The notes beneath the pieces were generated by a model that did no database searches, had not been told where the DNA came from, and saw only the letters and a program-made list of their open reading frames with translations. From positions 62,001-126,000 of the forward strand of contig JAEYMU010000056.1 in NCBI GenBank assembly GCA_023407175.1: 64,000 nucleotides of DNA, in the 5' to 3' direction. Shown in pieces: positions 9,514 to 17,380 of this stretch; within the stretch, counting starts at the first letter, position 1, and every line of letters begins with the position of its first letter. Source of the DNA: Bacillota bacterium (GTDB lineage Bacteria > Bacillota_A > Clostridia > Lachnospirales > Lachnospiraceae). The position numbers were made by a program, and so were the translations under genes.

Positions 9514-10710
9514 TTATATCAGATTAAAATTAACACTAAAAATAATCCAATGCTCTCTGCAATCTACATTAATTCTTGTTTTATGGAGCTCTGCAACCGT
9601 GTTCGCTATGGATAGTCCCAGCCCGAAGCGCCCTTCATTCCGGTTCCTTGCCTTATCCCCCCGATAGAAACGGTCAAAAATCCTGTTTCTCTCCTCTTCA
9701 GGAATCGGCTCCCCTTCGTTCATGACCTGTAATACAGCCCTTCCCTTTTCTTTTTTTAACCGGACCTCTACCCTCCCATAAGCATAGGTATGCTTGATTG
9801 CATTATCGAGCATTACCTCCACCATTTTCGTAAGCTGCTTATCATTTCCCATAATAAAGAGCTGCTCCTCCACGGACAAATCAAACTTTAGCCCCGCTTC
9901 GTAGGCAACACATTCAAAGGGAAGACAAACCGCTTCCGTAACCCGGCTTAGATTAATTTTCTCCAGGTCAATCCGTTCGTCAGCATTTTCCAGATTTGAT
10001 AAGGACAGCAGATCATAGACCAGGATTGTCATCCTTTTGTTTTCCTCCTCCAGATATTCAAAATATTTATTGTCCTTGTTATCGGCAGCTAAAATATCCA
10101 GGCTGGCTTTCATAATCGTCAATGGGGTTTTTAATTCATGTCCTGCATCGGATATGAACTGCTTTTGCTTATTGAATGCGTTGACGACCGGTTTTGTCAG
10201 CCAACCGGCCAGCAGAACAGCAATCAATGTAAAGACAAGCATACCGCCGATACCGATCAGAACAGAATAGATCAGCATCTGGTACTGCTGGTGTTCCCAG
10301 AAGCCATAATCCATAAAGCAAATGATGAGTCCATCCTCATTCTCTGATATCCTGTACCGGAAATGATTTGCCACTCCCTCCAGCTTACCCTTGGCCTGAA
10401 AGGTCTTTGACATGTGAATCAGCTCTTCCTGGGAATATTCCGCATCATCCTCCGGCAATACCGCTGTGTAATTATTTTCAGGGTCGACTGTCACAACGTA
10501 GATTCTGGATAGGTTTTTATCCCGGTCCTTGGGAGGTTCATCATTGACCTGTATCTTTAGGATCACTTCCTGAGCTCCCAGGATTTTCTTTGTTTCCGCA
10601 TAGTTGGTATGGTAATTGGAGATATTGACGGCTAGTAGAATACCCGTAAGCATAATCCAGAATATAGCCGTTAAAAACATGATTGTTTTATTCCTGAATT
10701 TCTGAATCAT
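9514..10710 (-). CDS. Sensor histidine kinase (partner of the regulator at 10707)
   Basis: A 398-residue membrane kinase. It has TM1 at residues ~10-30, an extracellular sensor region of ~120 residues and TM2 near 145-165. It then has HisKA with the phosphoacceptor H-box 'SDAGHELKTPLTIMKASL', the N-box 'MLDNAIKHT' and a G-box ending 'RFGLGLSIANTVAELH'. The G1 loop is not canonical DxGxG ('VMNEGEPIPEEE'), as in several small Clostridial kinases. The start codon overlaps the stop of the response regulator gene, so the two are translationally coupled. The signal is unknown. Confidence 0.92.
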   Translation of the reverse strand: MIQKFRNKTIMFLTAIFWIMLTGILLAVNISNYHTNYAETKKILGAQEVILKIQVNDEPPKDRDKNLSRIYVVTVDPENNYTAVLPEDDAEYSQEELIHMSKTFQAKGKLEGVANHFRYRISENEDGLIICFMDYGFWEHQQYQMLIYSVLIGIGGMLVFTLIAVLLAGWLTKPVVNAFNKQKQFISDAGHELKTPLTIMKASLDILAADNKDNKYFEYLEEENKRMTILVYDLLSLSNLENADERIDLEKINLSRVTEAVCLPFECVAYEAGLKFDLSVEEQLFIMGNDKQLTKMVEVMLDNAIKHTYAYGRVEVRLKKEKGRAVLQVMNEGEPIPEEERNRIFDRFYRGDKARNRNEGRFGLGLSIANTVAELHKTRINVDCREHWIIFSVNFNLI

Positions 10711-11396
10711 ACCTCGCTCCCACCTTCCGTCAGACTATAGCCGATCCCTCTGACTACCTTTATCTTTACTCCGGAATTTAAAAAATTAATTTTTTTCCTA
10801 AGGAAGGAAATATAGACCTCAGTATTATTATACTCCACACTATTTTCGTAGCCCCAGATTCTGGTGGAAATTTGTTCCTTGGAAAGTATTCGTCCGGCAT
10901 TAAGCATCAGATATTCCATCAACTGATATTCCTTGCCTCCCAGCGTAATTTCCTGTCCTGAAGCAGTACAACAAAGTTTTAACTGTCCCGGATCCAGCCT
11001 CAGATCATGATAAACCAGATTTTTTTCCTGTGCTTTTATTTTACGTCGCATTAAAGCTCTGATTCTTGCCAGCAGCTCCTTCATTTCAAAGGGTTTGGTC
11101 ATATAATCGTCTGCTCCCGAATCAAGGCCCTGGAGCTTCTCCTCCAGTTCGGATTTTGCTGTAAGCATCAATACGGATAACTGATTATTTTTCTCCCGTA
11201 TCTTTTTTAACAGCTCAAAGCCATTCAGCTTCGGCAGCATTATATCGAGAATTAAAATATCGTAAATTTCAGTCTCCGCCTTATAAAGCCCCTCTTCTCC
11301 ATCCAGGGCAATATCAACCTGATAGTTTTCCTTCTTCAGGCATTCCTGAAGCATATCCGCCAAACTGAATTCATCTTCAACAATCAGTATTCTCAT
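10707..11396 (-). CDS. OmpR/PhoB-type response regulator
   Basis: A 229-residue regulator. The receiver domain has the phosphorylation Asp in 'YDILILDIMLPKLNGFELL' and the conserved Lys in 'DDYMTKPF'. The C-terminal winged-helix domain includes 'LGGKEYQLMEYLMLNAGRILSKEQI' and 'NNTEVYISFLRKKI'. It is the first gene of the two-component operon and overlaps the kinase gene by 4 bases. Targets are unknown, and the adjacent rhomboid gene is a candidate. Confidence 0.94.
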   Translation of the reverse strand: MRILIVEDEFSLADMLQECLKKENYQVDIALDGEEGLYKAETEIYDILILDIMLPKLNGFELLKKIREKNNQLSVLMLTAKSELEEKLQGLDSGADDYMTKPFEMKELLARIRALMRRKIKAQEKNLVYHDLRLDPGQLKLCCTASGQEITLGGKEYQLMEYLMLNAGRILSKEQISTRIWGYENSVEYNNTEVYISFLRKKINFLNSGVKIKVVRGIGYSLTEGGSEV

Positions 11397-11650
11397 TTTT
11401 ATTTCTCCGCAAAAATTTCAATAGCTATCCCAAACCCAATGCTTAAGATAGCTATTCTTATTCCATAGAAATTCTACCGTTTTTCGACTGCAACCTTGTA
11501 TGCTGACATTTACTTTACGCACTCAATTGTAATATTTTACACATAGTATTAATTTAAATTTTACACAAAATTCTGCCGTATGTCAAATTCATATCCCATC
11601 CTACAAAACACTCCAAAAGGCCATCTTATAAAAAGCTTAACAAGAGTACG
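11397..11650. other. AT-rich divergent intergenic region
   Basis: Holds the upstream region of the two-component operon. No open frame or RNA fold was recognised before the promoter/leader module that begins at 11651. Confidence 0.5.
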
Positions 11651-11680
11651 ATGACAAATCAAAGAAGCCTGTGATATAAT
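11651..11680 (+). promoter_or_regulatory. Promoter of the PucR-type regulator gene
   Basis: -35-like ATGACA (11651-11656) and perfect -10 TATAAT (11675-11680), spacing 18. The same architecture, including the 18-base spacer and flanking bases, recurs at 48468-48497 before carbamate kinase. Confidence 0.7.
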
Positions 11681-11691
11681 GTACACGAAAA

Positions 11692-11818
11692 GCAGATTAG
11701 TCCATGAAACTCAGGGCATTGATCAAGCTTGCTTGAATCAATGCCCTGAGTTTCATGGATAAGTGCAACGTGAGCGAAAGGACGCAGTCCTTGAGTTCCT
11801 AATCTGCGGATTTTTACG
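11692..11818 (+). ncRNA. 5'-leader hairpin element (copy 1), candidate cis-regulatory RNA
   Basis: The element begins about 10 bases after the -10 box. An outer 9-bp stem GCAGATTAG (11692-11700) / CTAATCTGC (11799-11807) encloses a perfect 23-bp hairpin (11701-11723 with 11737-11759) and a small GGAC/GTCC stem (11780-11790). TTTACGA follows the outer stem, just ahead of the regulator's start codon. A second copy at 48509-48591 conserves the outer stem, its distance from the promoter and TTTACGA. It does not contain a motif of a riboswitch class I know. It could be a leader RNA or a MITE that carries a promoter. Confidence 0.55.
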
Positions 11819-11833
11819 AAATGAGGTGAAATC

Positions 11834-13387
11834 ATGGAAAAGCCAACACTGACCTTTCCAGTAATCTATAAAAGCTTGAAAATTCCTATTGTATCCCGAT
11901 TAATTAACAATGAAGATCAGACAATAGAACGAGTTAAGCTTTATAGCAGGAACCGGAGGCAACCGGAGCCTGACGTTTTATATATCGGAATGGCAAAGGA
12001 ATTTACCGGTGAGAACACAATCGACATCAATATCATCCTGTGTACTGAGGATGTATCGATGTGTGAAGTTGCGGTATCAAAAAATTCCAATGTCATTCTG
12101 CTGCAAAGCAGCAATATTGCAGAAGTACTTAGTGATGTGCAGGATATTATCTATGATTTCCATAAACGGTTTCCTGCCAATGAGGAGCTTTTAAAGACAA
12201 TTCTGGAAAATGACAGTATTCAGGCCGTAGTCAATAAATGCTACAGCATATTGCAAAATCCGATCGTCGTAACAGACTCAAGCTTTAAGCTTCTGGCCTG
12301 GACGAAGGGTGATAAGCCCGTGAAGGATTCCTATTGGAATGAACTTATGCAGGATGGATACCCTTCTATCAGTTCCATCATTGCCCTCCAAAAGGCCAAC
12401 GCTTACAAGGACTTTATCCAGCCCGGCATTATTCATACGGAAAATCCGGAGGATAGCCATAAAATAATAACCAGAATACAGGATCGGAATACAATCCTGG
12501 GGTATTTTGGTATTCTGGAGATCAACCGGGAGTTTCAGGAAGCTGATCTGGAGGTTGTACAATTAATTGTAAAAATAATGGCCAAGATGCTGCTTTATAA
12601 AAATGTAGAAAACAACAAGTGTGATAACGACCGGTATGAGCAATTGCTGATTGATATTCTGGATCACAGGTTGAAAAGCGAAAAGCAGATTAAGGAAAGA
12701 CTCCCCTATCTTAAATGGAATTTCGCTGATAAGTACTGCCTGTTAACCATCGATTTATCGGAAAAGGATAATTTTGATACCCTTAGCTGCTATTTCAAGG
12801 GTGCTGTCAAAAAGCTTTATCCATCCAGCAATATGCTGATTTATAATGAGCATATTCTGATTATCGACGGTGTAGGTCAGAACCTGCTGCAACCGGAGGA
12901 AGCCTATCTGGAACCGATCAGGAAGCTGTTAAAGAAAAGTGGACTGTATTGCGGACTTAGCAACTGCTTTACGAATATTGCACAGCTGGATATGTATTAT
13001 AAACAGTCACTGCTGGCAATCGAGCTGGGGAGCTCCCTGGGAAAGGCAGAGGTAGAGATTCATGCTTACAGTGATTATGCAAGGATGTACATGATTCAGA
13101 TCTGTAAAAAGTATGAGGATTTGCGATATTTCTATCATCCGGCTATCCTTCAGCTGCAGGAATATGATACCGAAAAGGGTACTCATTATATCGAAACACT
13201 GGAAGCGTTTTTAAAGTATAACAAAAATTCCTACGCTGCTGCGGAAGCAATTTATGTTCATCGCAACACCATGATTTACCGCATTAATAAAATCAAAGAA
13301 ATCACGGGGCTAAGCTTTGAGGACAAAGAGCTCGTAGACCTGATGATGTCGCTTGAAATTCTAAAATACGAGAAAAGCATGAAATAA
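11834..13387 (+). CDS. PucR/CdaR-type transcriptional regulator
   Basis: A 517-residue cytoplasmic regulator. The N-terminal ~120 residues resemble the PucR sensor domain (purine catabolism-like). The middle is GGDEF-like/CdaR-like. The C-terminal PucR helix-turn-helix is recognised by 'FLKYNKNSYAAAEAIYVHRNTMIYRINKIKEITGLSFEDKE'. Such proteins activate catabolic operons in response to nitrogen or carbon substrates. It lies directly upstream of, and co-oriented with, the thioredoxin/ABC/arylsulfotransferase operon, which is its most likely target (inference). It is separated from that operon by a terminator and a new promoter. Confidence 0.88.
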   Translation: MEKPTLTFPVIYKSLKIPIVSRLINNEDQTIERVKLYSRNRRQPEPDVLYIGMAKEFTGENTIDINIILCTEDVSMCEVAVSKNSNVILLQSSNIAEVLSDVQDIIYDFHKRFPANEELLKTILENDSIQAVVNKCYSILQNPIVVTDSSFKLLAWTKGDKPVKDSYWNELMQDGYPSISSIIALQKANAYKDFIQPGIIHTENPEDSHKIITRIQDRNTILGYFGILEINREFQEADLEVVQLIVKIMAKMLLYKNVENNKCDNDRYEQLLIDILDHRLKSEKQIKERLPYLKWNFADKYCLLTIDLSEKDNFDTLSCYFKGAVKKLYPSSNMLIYNEHILIIDGVGQNLLQPEEAYLEPIRKLLKKSGLYCGLSNCFTNIAQLDMYYKQSLLAIELGSSLGKAEVEIHAYSDYARMYMIQICKKYEDLRYFYHPAILQLQEYDTEKGTHYIETLEAFLKYNKNSYAAAEAIYVHRNTMIYRINKIKEITGLSFEDKELVDLMMSLEILKYEKSMK

Positions 13388-13411
13388 ATTTGATATTGAA
13401 TATCAAGCAGG

Positions 13412-13441
13412 AGGCAGCTGATTCTTTCAGCTGCTTTTTTG
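13412..13441 (+). terminator. Terminator after the PucR-type gene
   Basis: Stem GCAGCTG / CAGCTGC with loop ATTCTTT, followed by a run of seven T. Confidence 0.85.
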
Positions 13442-13495
13442 CTGCTTTTGTACTGTTTGCACAAAACCAAATCAAAAAAATGTGAAGCAAGTACA

Positions 13496-13524
13496 TTGTA
13501 TTATATCTGGTCAGTGGATATAAT
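13496..13524 (+). promoter_or_regulatory. Promoter of the thioredoxin-ABC-arylsulfotransferase operon
   Basis: -35 TTGTAT (13496-13501), 17-base spacer, -10 TATAAT (13519-13524). The weak -35 fits an activator-dependent promoter. The long leader to the first start codon (about 80 bases) has no clear fold. Confidence 0.55.
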
Positions 13525-13605
13525 AATGCGTATCATAGTTAACATATATACTTTATATGTTTATGGGACAATATAAATGGATGTGTTATTCGGAGGGAGG
13601 ACAGG

Positions 13606-13932
13606 ATGCTTCAGCTTAATAAGGAGAATTTTCAAGGTTTTATTTCCAATTCGGAAGAATTACTGGTAGTAGAGTTCTACAAGAAGGCTTGTCCTCACTG
13701 TAATAAGCTGCAGAACGAGTTAAACACGCTGGAAAGAGAGAGTGATCAAAAGGTTCGCTTTGGAAGGGTAAATGCACAGGAAGAATTTGAGCTATCAGAC
13801 ATATATGATGTTAATGTTCTGCCAACACTGCTGTATTTCATTCGGGGTGAAGTAAGGGAGCGATTGGAGGGATACTACTCCCCTCTGGTAATTTTGGCAA
13901 ACATGCATAAGTTATTTCATCTTTTATCCTAA
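13606..13932 (+). CDS. Thioredoxin-like protein with CPHC active site
   Basis: A 108-residue cytoplasmic thioredoxin-fold protein. The active site is CPHC (residues 29-32) in 'VVEFYKKACPHCNKLQ', and a cis-Pro segment 'VNVLPTLLYF' is present. CPHC is typical of DsbA-like oxidases, whereas housekeeping thioredoxins carry CGPC, but no signal peptide is seen. It is the first gene of the operon. A second thioredoxin-like gene with CGHC lies later in the same operon at 17044. A role in redox maintenance of the transferase or in sulfur chemistry is inferred. The start has GGAGGG about 10 bases upstream. Confidence 0.88.
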   Translation: MLQLNKENFQGFISNSEELLVVEFYKKACPHCNKLQNELNTLERESDQKVRFGRVNAQEEFELSDIYDVNVLPTLLYFIRGEVRERLEGYYSPLVILANMHKLFHLLS

Positions 13933-13952
13933 CCGTCATAAAGGAGGGCGTT

Positions 13953-15014
13953 ATGTATATCGAACTAAAGAACATCAATAAAACCTTTGGGAATTATAAG
14001 GCCTTGAATCAAGTCTCCTTCGGTATCGAGCAGGGAAAACTGATCGGGCTGCTGGGACCCAGCGGCAGCGGAAAAACAACCATCCTGCGTATACTGGCCG
14101 GCTTGGAATATCAGGACAGCGGGGACGTCTACATTAATGGTGAACTGGTAAATCAATATTCTGCAAGTAAAAGGGGCGTTGGATTTGTATTTCAAAGCTA
14201 TGGACTGTTTCCATACATGACCGTATATGACAATATCGCATACGGACTGAAGGTTCAGAGGAAAAGCAAAGAATACATAAAAAACAGAGTCAGAGAGCTG
14301 CTGGAGCTGGTTGGGCTTCCCGGACTGGAAAAACGGTATCCCTCTCAGCTCTCCGGAGGACAGATGCAGCGTATCGCATTCGCCCGGGCACTGGCTCCGA
14401 ATCCACAGCTGCTATTGCTGGATGAGCCCTTTGCCGCAATTGATGCAAAGGTACGCCAGGAGCTGCGCAGCTGGCTGCGGGGCATGATTACAAAAATCGG
14501 GATCACCAGTATATTTGTAACCCATGACCAGGATGAGGCAGTTGAGGTTGCGGACGAAATCATCCTGACAAACCATGGTAAGGTAGAACAGATTGGGCCG
14601 CCCATTGAAATTTACAGGAATCCCACTACCCCTTTTGTTGCCCAGTTCATCGGACAGTCAACCGTCGTGGAGGATTACGGAAGACTGAAGGGCTTCGAAA
14701 CGCTGGAAAACCAATACAAAGCAGTAATTCGTCCGGAATTCATTAAGGTATATAAGCCGGGAATCCATGAGACATACCGAAGTATTATCGAAGAGGGCCT
14801 TGTTCAAAGCTCTGTTTTCAGAGGTAATTGTACAGAATTGACGATTGAAGTAAGGGGAATTTATCTGAAAACGATACGTGCCCTGGACGATGAACCGATT
14901 GCCGCCGGAGAAAAAGTGGAGGTACTGATATCAAGAGTTTATCTATTTGATGAAGAAAGCGCTTATTCCATGCGAAACAAAGGTCTGGAAGAAGCCGACA
15001 CATTCTACATTTAG
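13953..15014 (+). CDS. ABC transporter ATP-binding protein (SsuB/TauB or CysA-like)
   Basis: A 353-residue ATPase. It has Walker A GPSGSGKT, Q-loop 'FVFQSYGLFPYM', signature 'LSGGQMQRIAFARAL', Walker B 'LLLLDEPFAAID' and an H-loop 'FVTHDQDEA'. After ~residue 235 it has a C-terminal extension with a TOBE-like fold, as in CysA/PotA, longer than in classic SsuB. Genes on both sides (permease and NMT1-type binding protein) indicate import of sulfonates, sulfate esters or a related organic anion. AAGGAGGG lies ahead of the start. Confidence 0.92.
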   Translation: MYIELKNINKTFGNYKALNQVSFGIEQGKLIGLLGPSGSGKTTILRILAGLEYQDSGDVYINGELVNQYSASKRGVGFVFQSYGLFPYMTVYDNIAYGLKVQRKSKEYIKNRVRELLELVGLPGLEKRYPSQLSGGQMQRIAFARALAPNPQLLLLDEPFAAIDAKVRQELRSWLRGMITKIGITSIFVTHDQDEAVEVADEIILTNHGKVEQIGPPIEIYRNPTTPFVAQFIGQSTVVEDYGRLKGFETLENQYKAVIRPEFIKVYKPGIHETYRSIIEEGLVQSSVFRGNCTELTIEVRGIYLKTIRALDDEPIAAGEKVEVLISRVYLFDEESAYSMRNKGLEEADTFYI

Positions 15015-15028
15015 AAAGGGAGAAGCTG

Positions 15029-15874
15029 ATGAGTGAAGCAAATACAATTGTACAGCCTGTTGAAGCACGGATAACAGAGCAAAATAGCACAATAGGCCAC
15101 AAGAAAGGCCTCGGTGTCAAAGGCATTCTTCAATACGGAGTAAAAGGAGGCGCAATTTCCTGGCTTGCACTGCTGGTCCTCTGGCAGCTGGCATCACTGC
15201 CCTACTCCGATTATTTTCTGCCGGGACCCATTACTGTATTCCGGAATTTCGGACAATTAATCCGTAAGGGAGTACTTTGGACCGATATCGTTGTGAGTGT
15301 CCAGCGTGCAGGACAGGGATGGCTATTGGGTATTCTGTTGGCGGTACCCCTGGGATTAGTAATCGGTAATTTTGAGAAGGTGAGATGGCTGGCGGAACCC
15401 TTTCTGAACTTTTTCAGATTTATCCCGGTACTGGCATTAACCAGCCTTTTTCTGATGTGGTTCGGTGTAGGAGAAGAATCAAAGATCGCATTAATAACCT
15501 ATGCAACCTTCTTCCCAATGCTGGTCAACACCATAGCTGGTGTAGGTTCCACAAATCGAATCCTTGTAGAAGCTGCACAGTGTATGGGTGCCTCCCGTCT
15601 AAGAGTGTTTCTGACGGTTGTGGTCCCCTCTTCCATTCCCTTTGTATTTACCGGAGTAAGGCTGGGTCTTAGCGGATCGATTCTGTGTGTGGTTGCGGCA
15701 GAAATGCTTGTAGCAAACAATGGTCTTGGATATCTGGTCTATAGTTCACGATTGTATTACAACACCGGATGGATGTTTGTGGGAATTATAACCCTGGGTG
15801 TACTCGGCTTCACTGCCGATCGGTTAATCACCTATTTGGGAAGGCGGTTTCTAAGGCAATTCGGCGTGAAATAG
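15029..15874 (+). CDS. ABC transporter permease (SsuC/TauC type)
   Basis: A 281-residue inner-membrane permease with a polar N-terminal tail of about 45 residues, then 'WLALLVLWQLASLPYSDYFLPGPITVFRNFGQLI', an SsuC/TauC signature. The EAA loop region is 'LVEAAQCMGASRLRVFLTVVVPSSIPFVFTGVRLGLSGSILCVVAAEML', and the 'GLGYLVYSSRLYYNTGWMFVGII' end is also typical. It forms the pore for the ATPase and binding protein on either side. AAAGGGAGAAG precedes the start. Confidence 0.93.
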   Translation: MSEANTIVQPVEARITEQNSTIGHKKGLGVKGILQYGVKGGAISWLALLVLWQLASLPYSDYFLPGPITVFRNFGQLIRKGVLWTDIVVSVQRAGQGWLLGILLAVPLGLVIGNFEKVRWLAEPFLNFFRFIPVLALTSLFLMWFGVGEESKIALITYATFFPMLVNTIAGVGSTNRILVEAAQCMGASRLRVFLTVVVPSSIPFVFTGVRLGLSGSILCVVAAEMLVANNGLGYLVYSSRLYYNTGWMFVGIITLGVLGFTADRLITYLGRRFLRQFGVK

Positions 15875-15920
15875 AACCACAGGATGGCATGCTATTAAAA
15901 AATTAAAATAAAGGAGAAAT

Positions 15921-17024
15921 ATGATGAGAAGTTCAAAGAAATTCATGATTTTATTATTAGCTGTATTACTTTTAGCCCTTGGGGTGACGGGCTGCAAATC
16001 AGAACCTGCAAGCAGTAACGGCGTGGAGGATAATACCGGTACAAACGATAACGCAGCGGAGGGCACCGATTCAAATGGAGCTGCAGAGAAGCCCACACAA
16101 GCTGCGGCAAAGGAATTACAGACCCTGCGGGCAGCCGTTATGACAGGAATGTTCAACCATTATACAGCACTGGTTGGCAAGGAACAGGGCATCTTTGAAA
16201 AGTATGGCATCGATCTCGAAATCACAGAATATCCGGCGGGAATCAATACGGTAGACGCATTGGTAACCGGTCAGGCAGATATCGGATATGTGGCAGATTT
16301 TGCAATTGTTAACCGGATCGGCAATACCCTGGACTCCAATAATATTTTAATTATCTCTGAAGTACAGGGCGGACCTGTGAACGGCGGTTTATACGTTGAT
16401 CCCAAATACGCAGAGGATACGGCCGCTCTGGATGGAAAAGGCTTTATCAATACGGTGGGAACTGTTTCTGAATATTACAACAGTAAGGTATTTGAATATT
16501 TGGGCTTTGATGAAAGCAAGCAGAAGCTGTTAAACAGTGACAGCCCTCAGACTGCCCTGGCATTGGCGCAAAAAGGAGACGCTGCAGCCGTATTCACTTC
16601 AGGGGCAAGCGCAAAGCAATATGAAAATATCGGCTGGGTAAAAGCAATCGATGCAGCAGAAATAGGGATCAATACCTATTCCTTCGACCTGGCAACGGAA
16701 GAATTTAATAAAAATAATCCAGAATTAATTGCAAACTATCTGAAGGCAACACAGGAAAGCTATGAGTATATCGTTAATCACCTGGATGATGCTGCCGCAT
16801 ATCTGGAGTCCACCTTAGGCGTTTCTGCCGATCTGGTCAAAGCAGACTGGTCCGTTGCAAAATCTACCATCGGCTTTAGTGAAGAGGGAGCCACACAGCT
16901 GGATTTAATTGAAAAATGGGCCTTCCAAAAGGGTAAATTTGAAAAAGAATATAATGTCAGAGATTATATCAATACGGATGCCATCAAGATTGCATTCCCG
17001 GATAAGGTTACCGTTGCCCAATAG
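15921..17024 (+). CDS. NMT1/SsuA-type substrate-binding lipoprotein
   Basis: A 367-residue lipoprotein with the signal segment 'FMILLLAVLLLALGVTGC' and a Cys-lipobox near residue 25, followed by an Asn/Thr/Glu-rich linker. The mature part has 'LRAAVMTGMFNHYTALVGKEQGIFEKYGIDLEI' and 'ALVTGQADIGYVADFAIVNR', which fit the NMT1/SsuA fold for aliphatic sulfonates, taurine, nitrate or pyrimidine precursors. Given the arylsulfotransferase downstream, a sulfonated or sulfated ligand is the leading guess. AAGGAG is placed 4 bases ahead of the ATG. Confidence 0.9.
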   Translation: MMRSSKKFMILLLAVLLLALGVTGCKSEPASSNGVEDNTGTNDNAAEGTDSNGAAEKPTQAAAKELQTLRAAVMTGMFNHYTALVGKEQGIFEKYGIDLEITEYPAGINTVDALVTGQADIGYVADFAIVNRIGNTLDSNNILIISEVQGGPVNGGLYVDPKYAEDTAALDGKGFINTVGTVSEYYNSKVFEYLGFDESKQKLLNSDSPQTALALAQKGDAAAVFTSGASAKQYENIGWVKAIDAAEIGINTYSFDLATEEFNKNNPELIANYLKATQESYEYIVNHLDDAAAYLESTLGVSADLVKADWSVAKSTIGFSEEGATQLDLIEKWAFQKGKFEKEYNVRDYINTDAIKIAFPDKVTVAQ

Positions 17025-17043
17025 TGAGGAGAGTGCAAACGAA

Positions 17044-17358
17044 ATGCTTTCGCAATTTACAATTGACAATTACGGGGATTTTCTCTCCGGAACGGATAAG
17101 ATTCTGGTGGTTGAATTCTACCGTAAATCCTGCGGACACTGTAAGATGCTTTTGCAGGAGCTGGAAAGCCTGTCGGGGGAGCGGGACGATGTGATCTTCG
17201 GTAAAATCGATATTGAAGAACAGCCCTTCCTCCTGCAAAAATATGATATTCTGTCCGTTCCAACTGTTATGTTCATAAAAAACGGTGAAATGAAGGATAA
17301 ATTGATCGGATACTATCCAAAGATAATCATTACAGAAAATATAAAAAAATTAAAATAA
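17044..17358 (+). CDS. Thioredoxin-like protein with CGHC active site
   Basis: A 104-residue thioredoxin-fold protein with CGHC (residues 30-33) in 'VVEFYRKSCGHCKML' and the cis-Pro segment 'ILSVPTVMFIKNGE'. CGHC is the motif of protein disulfide isomerases. The frame is open further upstream into the binding-protein gene, but the start at 17044 is set by GAGGAG after that gene's stop. It is paralogous to the gene at 13606. Having two different thioredoxins in one ABC/arylsulfotransferase operon is unusual. Confidence 0.87.
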   Translation: MLSQFTIDNYGDFLSGTDKILVVEFYRKSCGHCKMLLQELESLSGERDDVIFGKIDIEEQPFLLQKYDILSVPTVMFIKNGEMKDKLIGYYPKIIITENIKKLK

Positions 17359-17380
17359 TGAATTTAAAGGAGGATACCAT

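Noticed and set aside
11651..11818. Purine riboswitch
   Set aside because: The conserved purine-riboswitch junction (TATA...GTTTCTACC...CCGTAAA) is absent.
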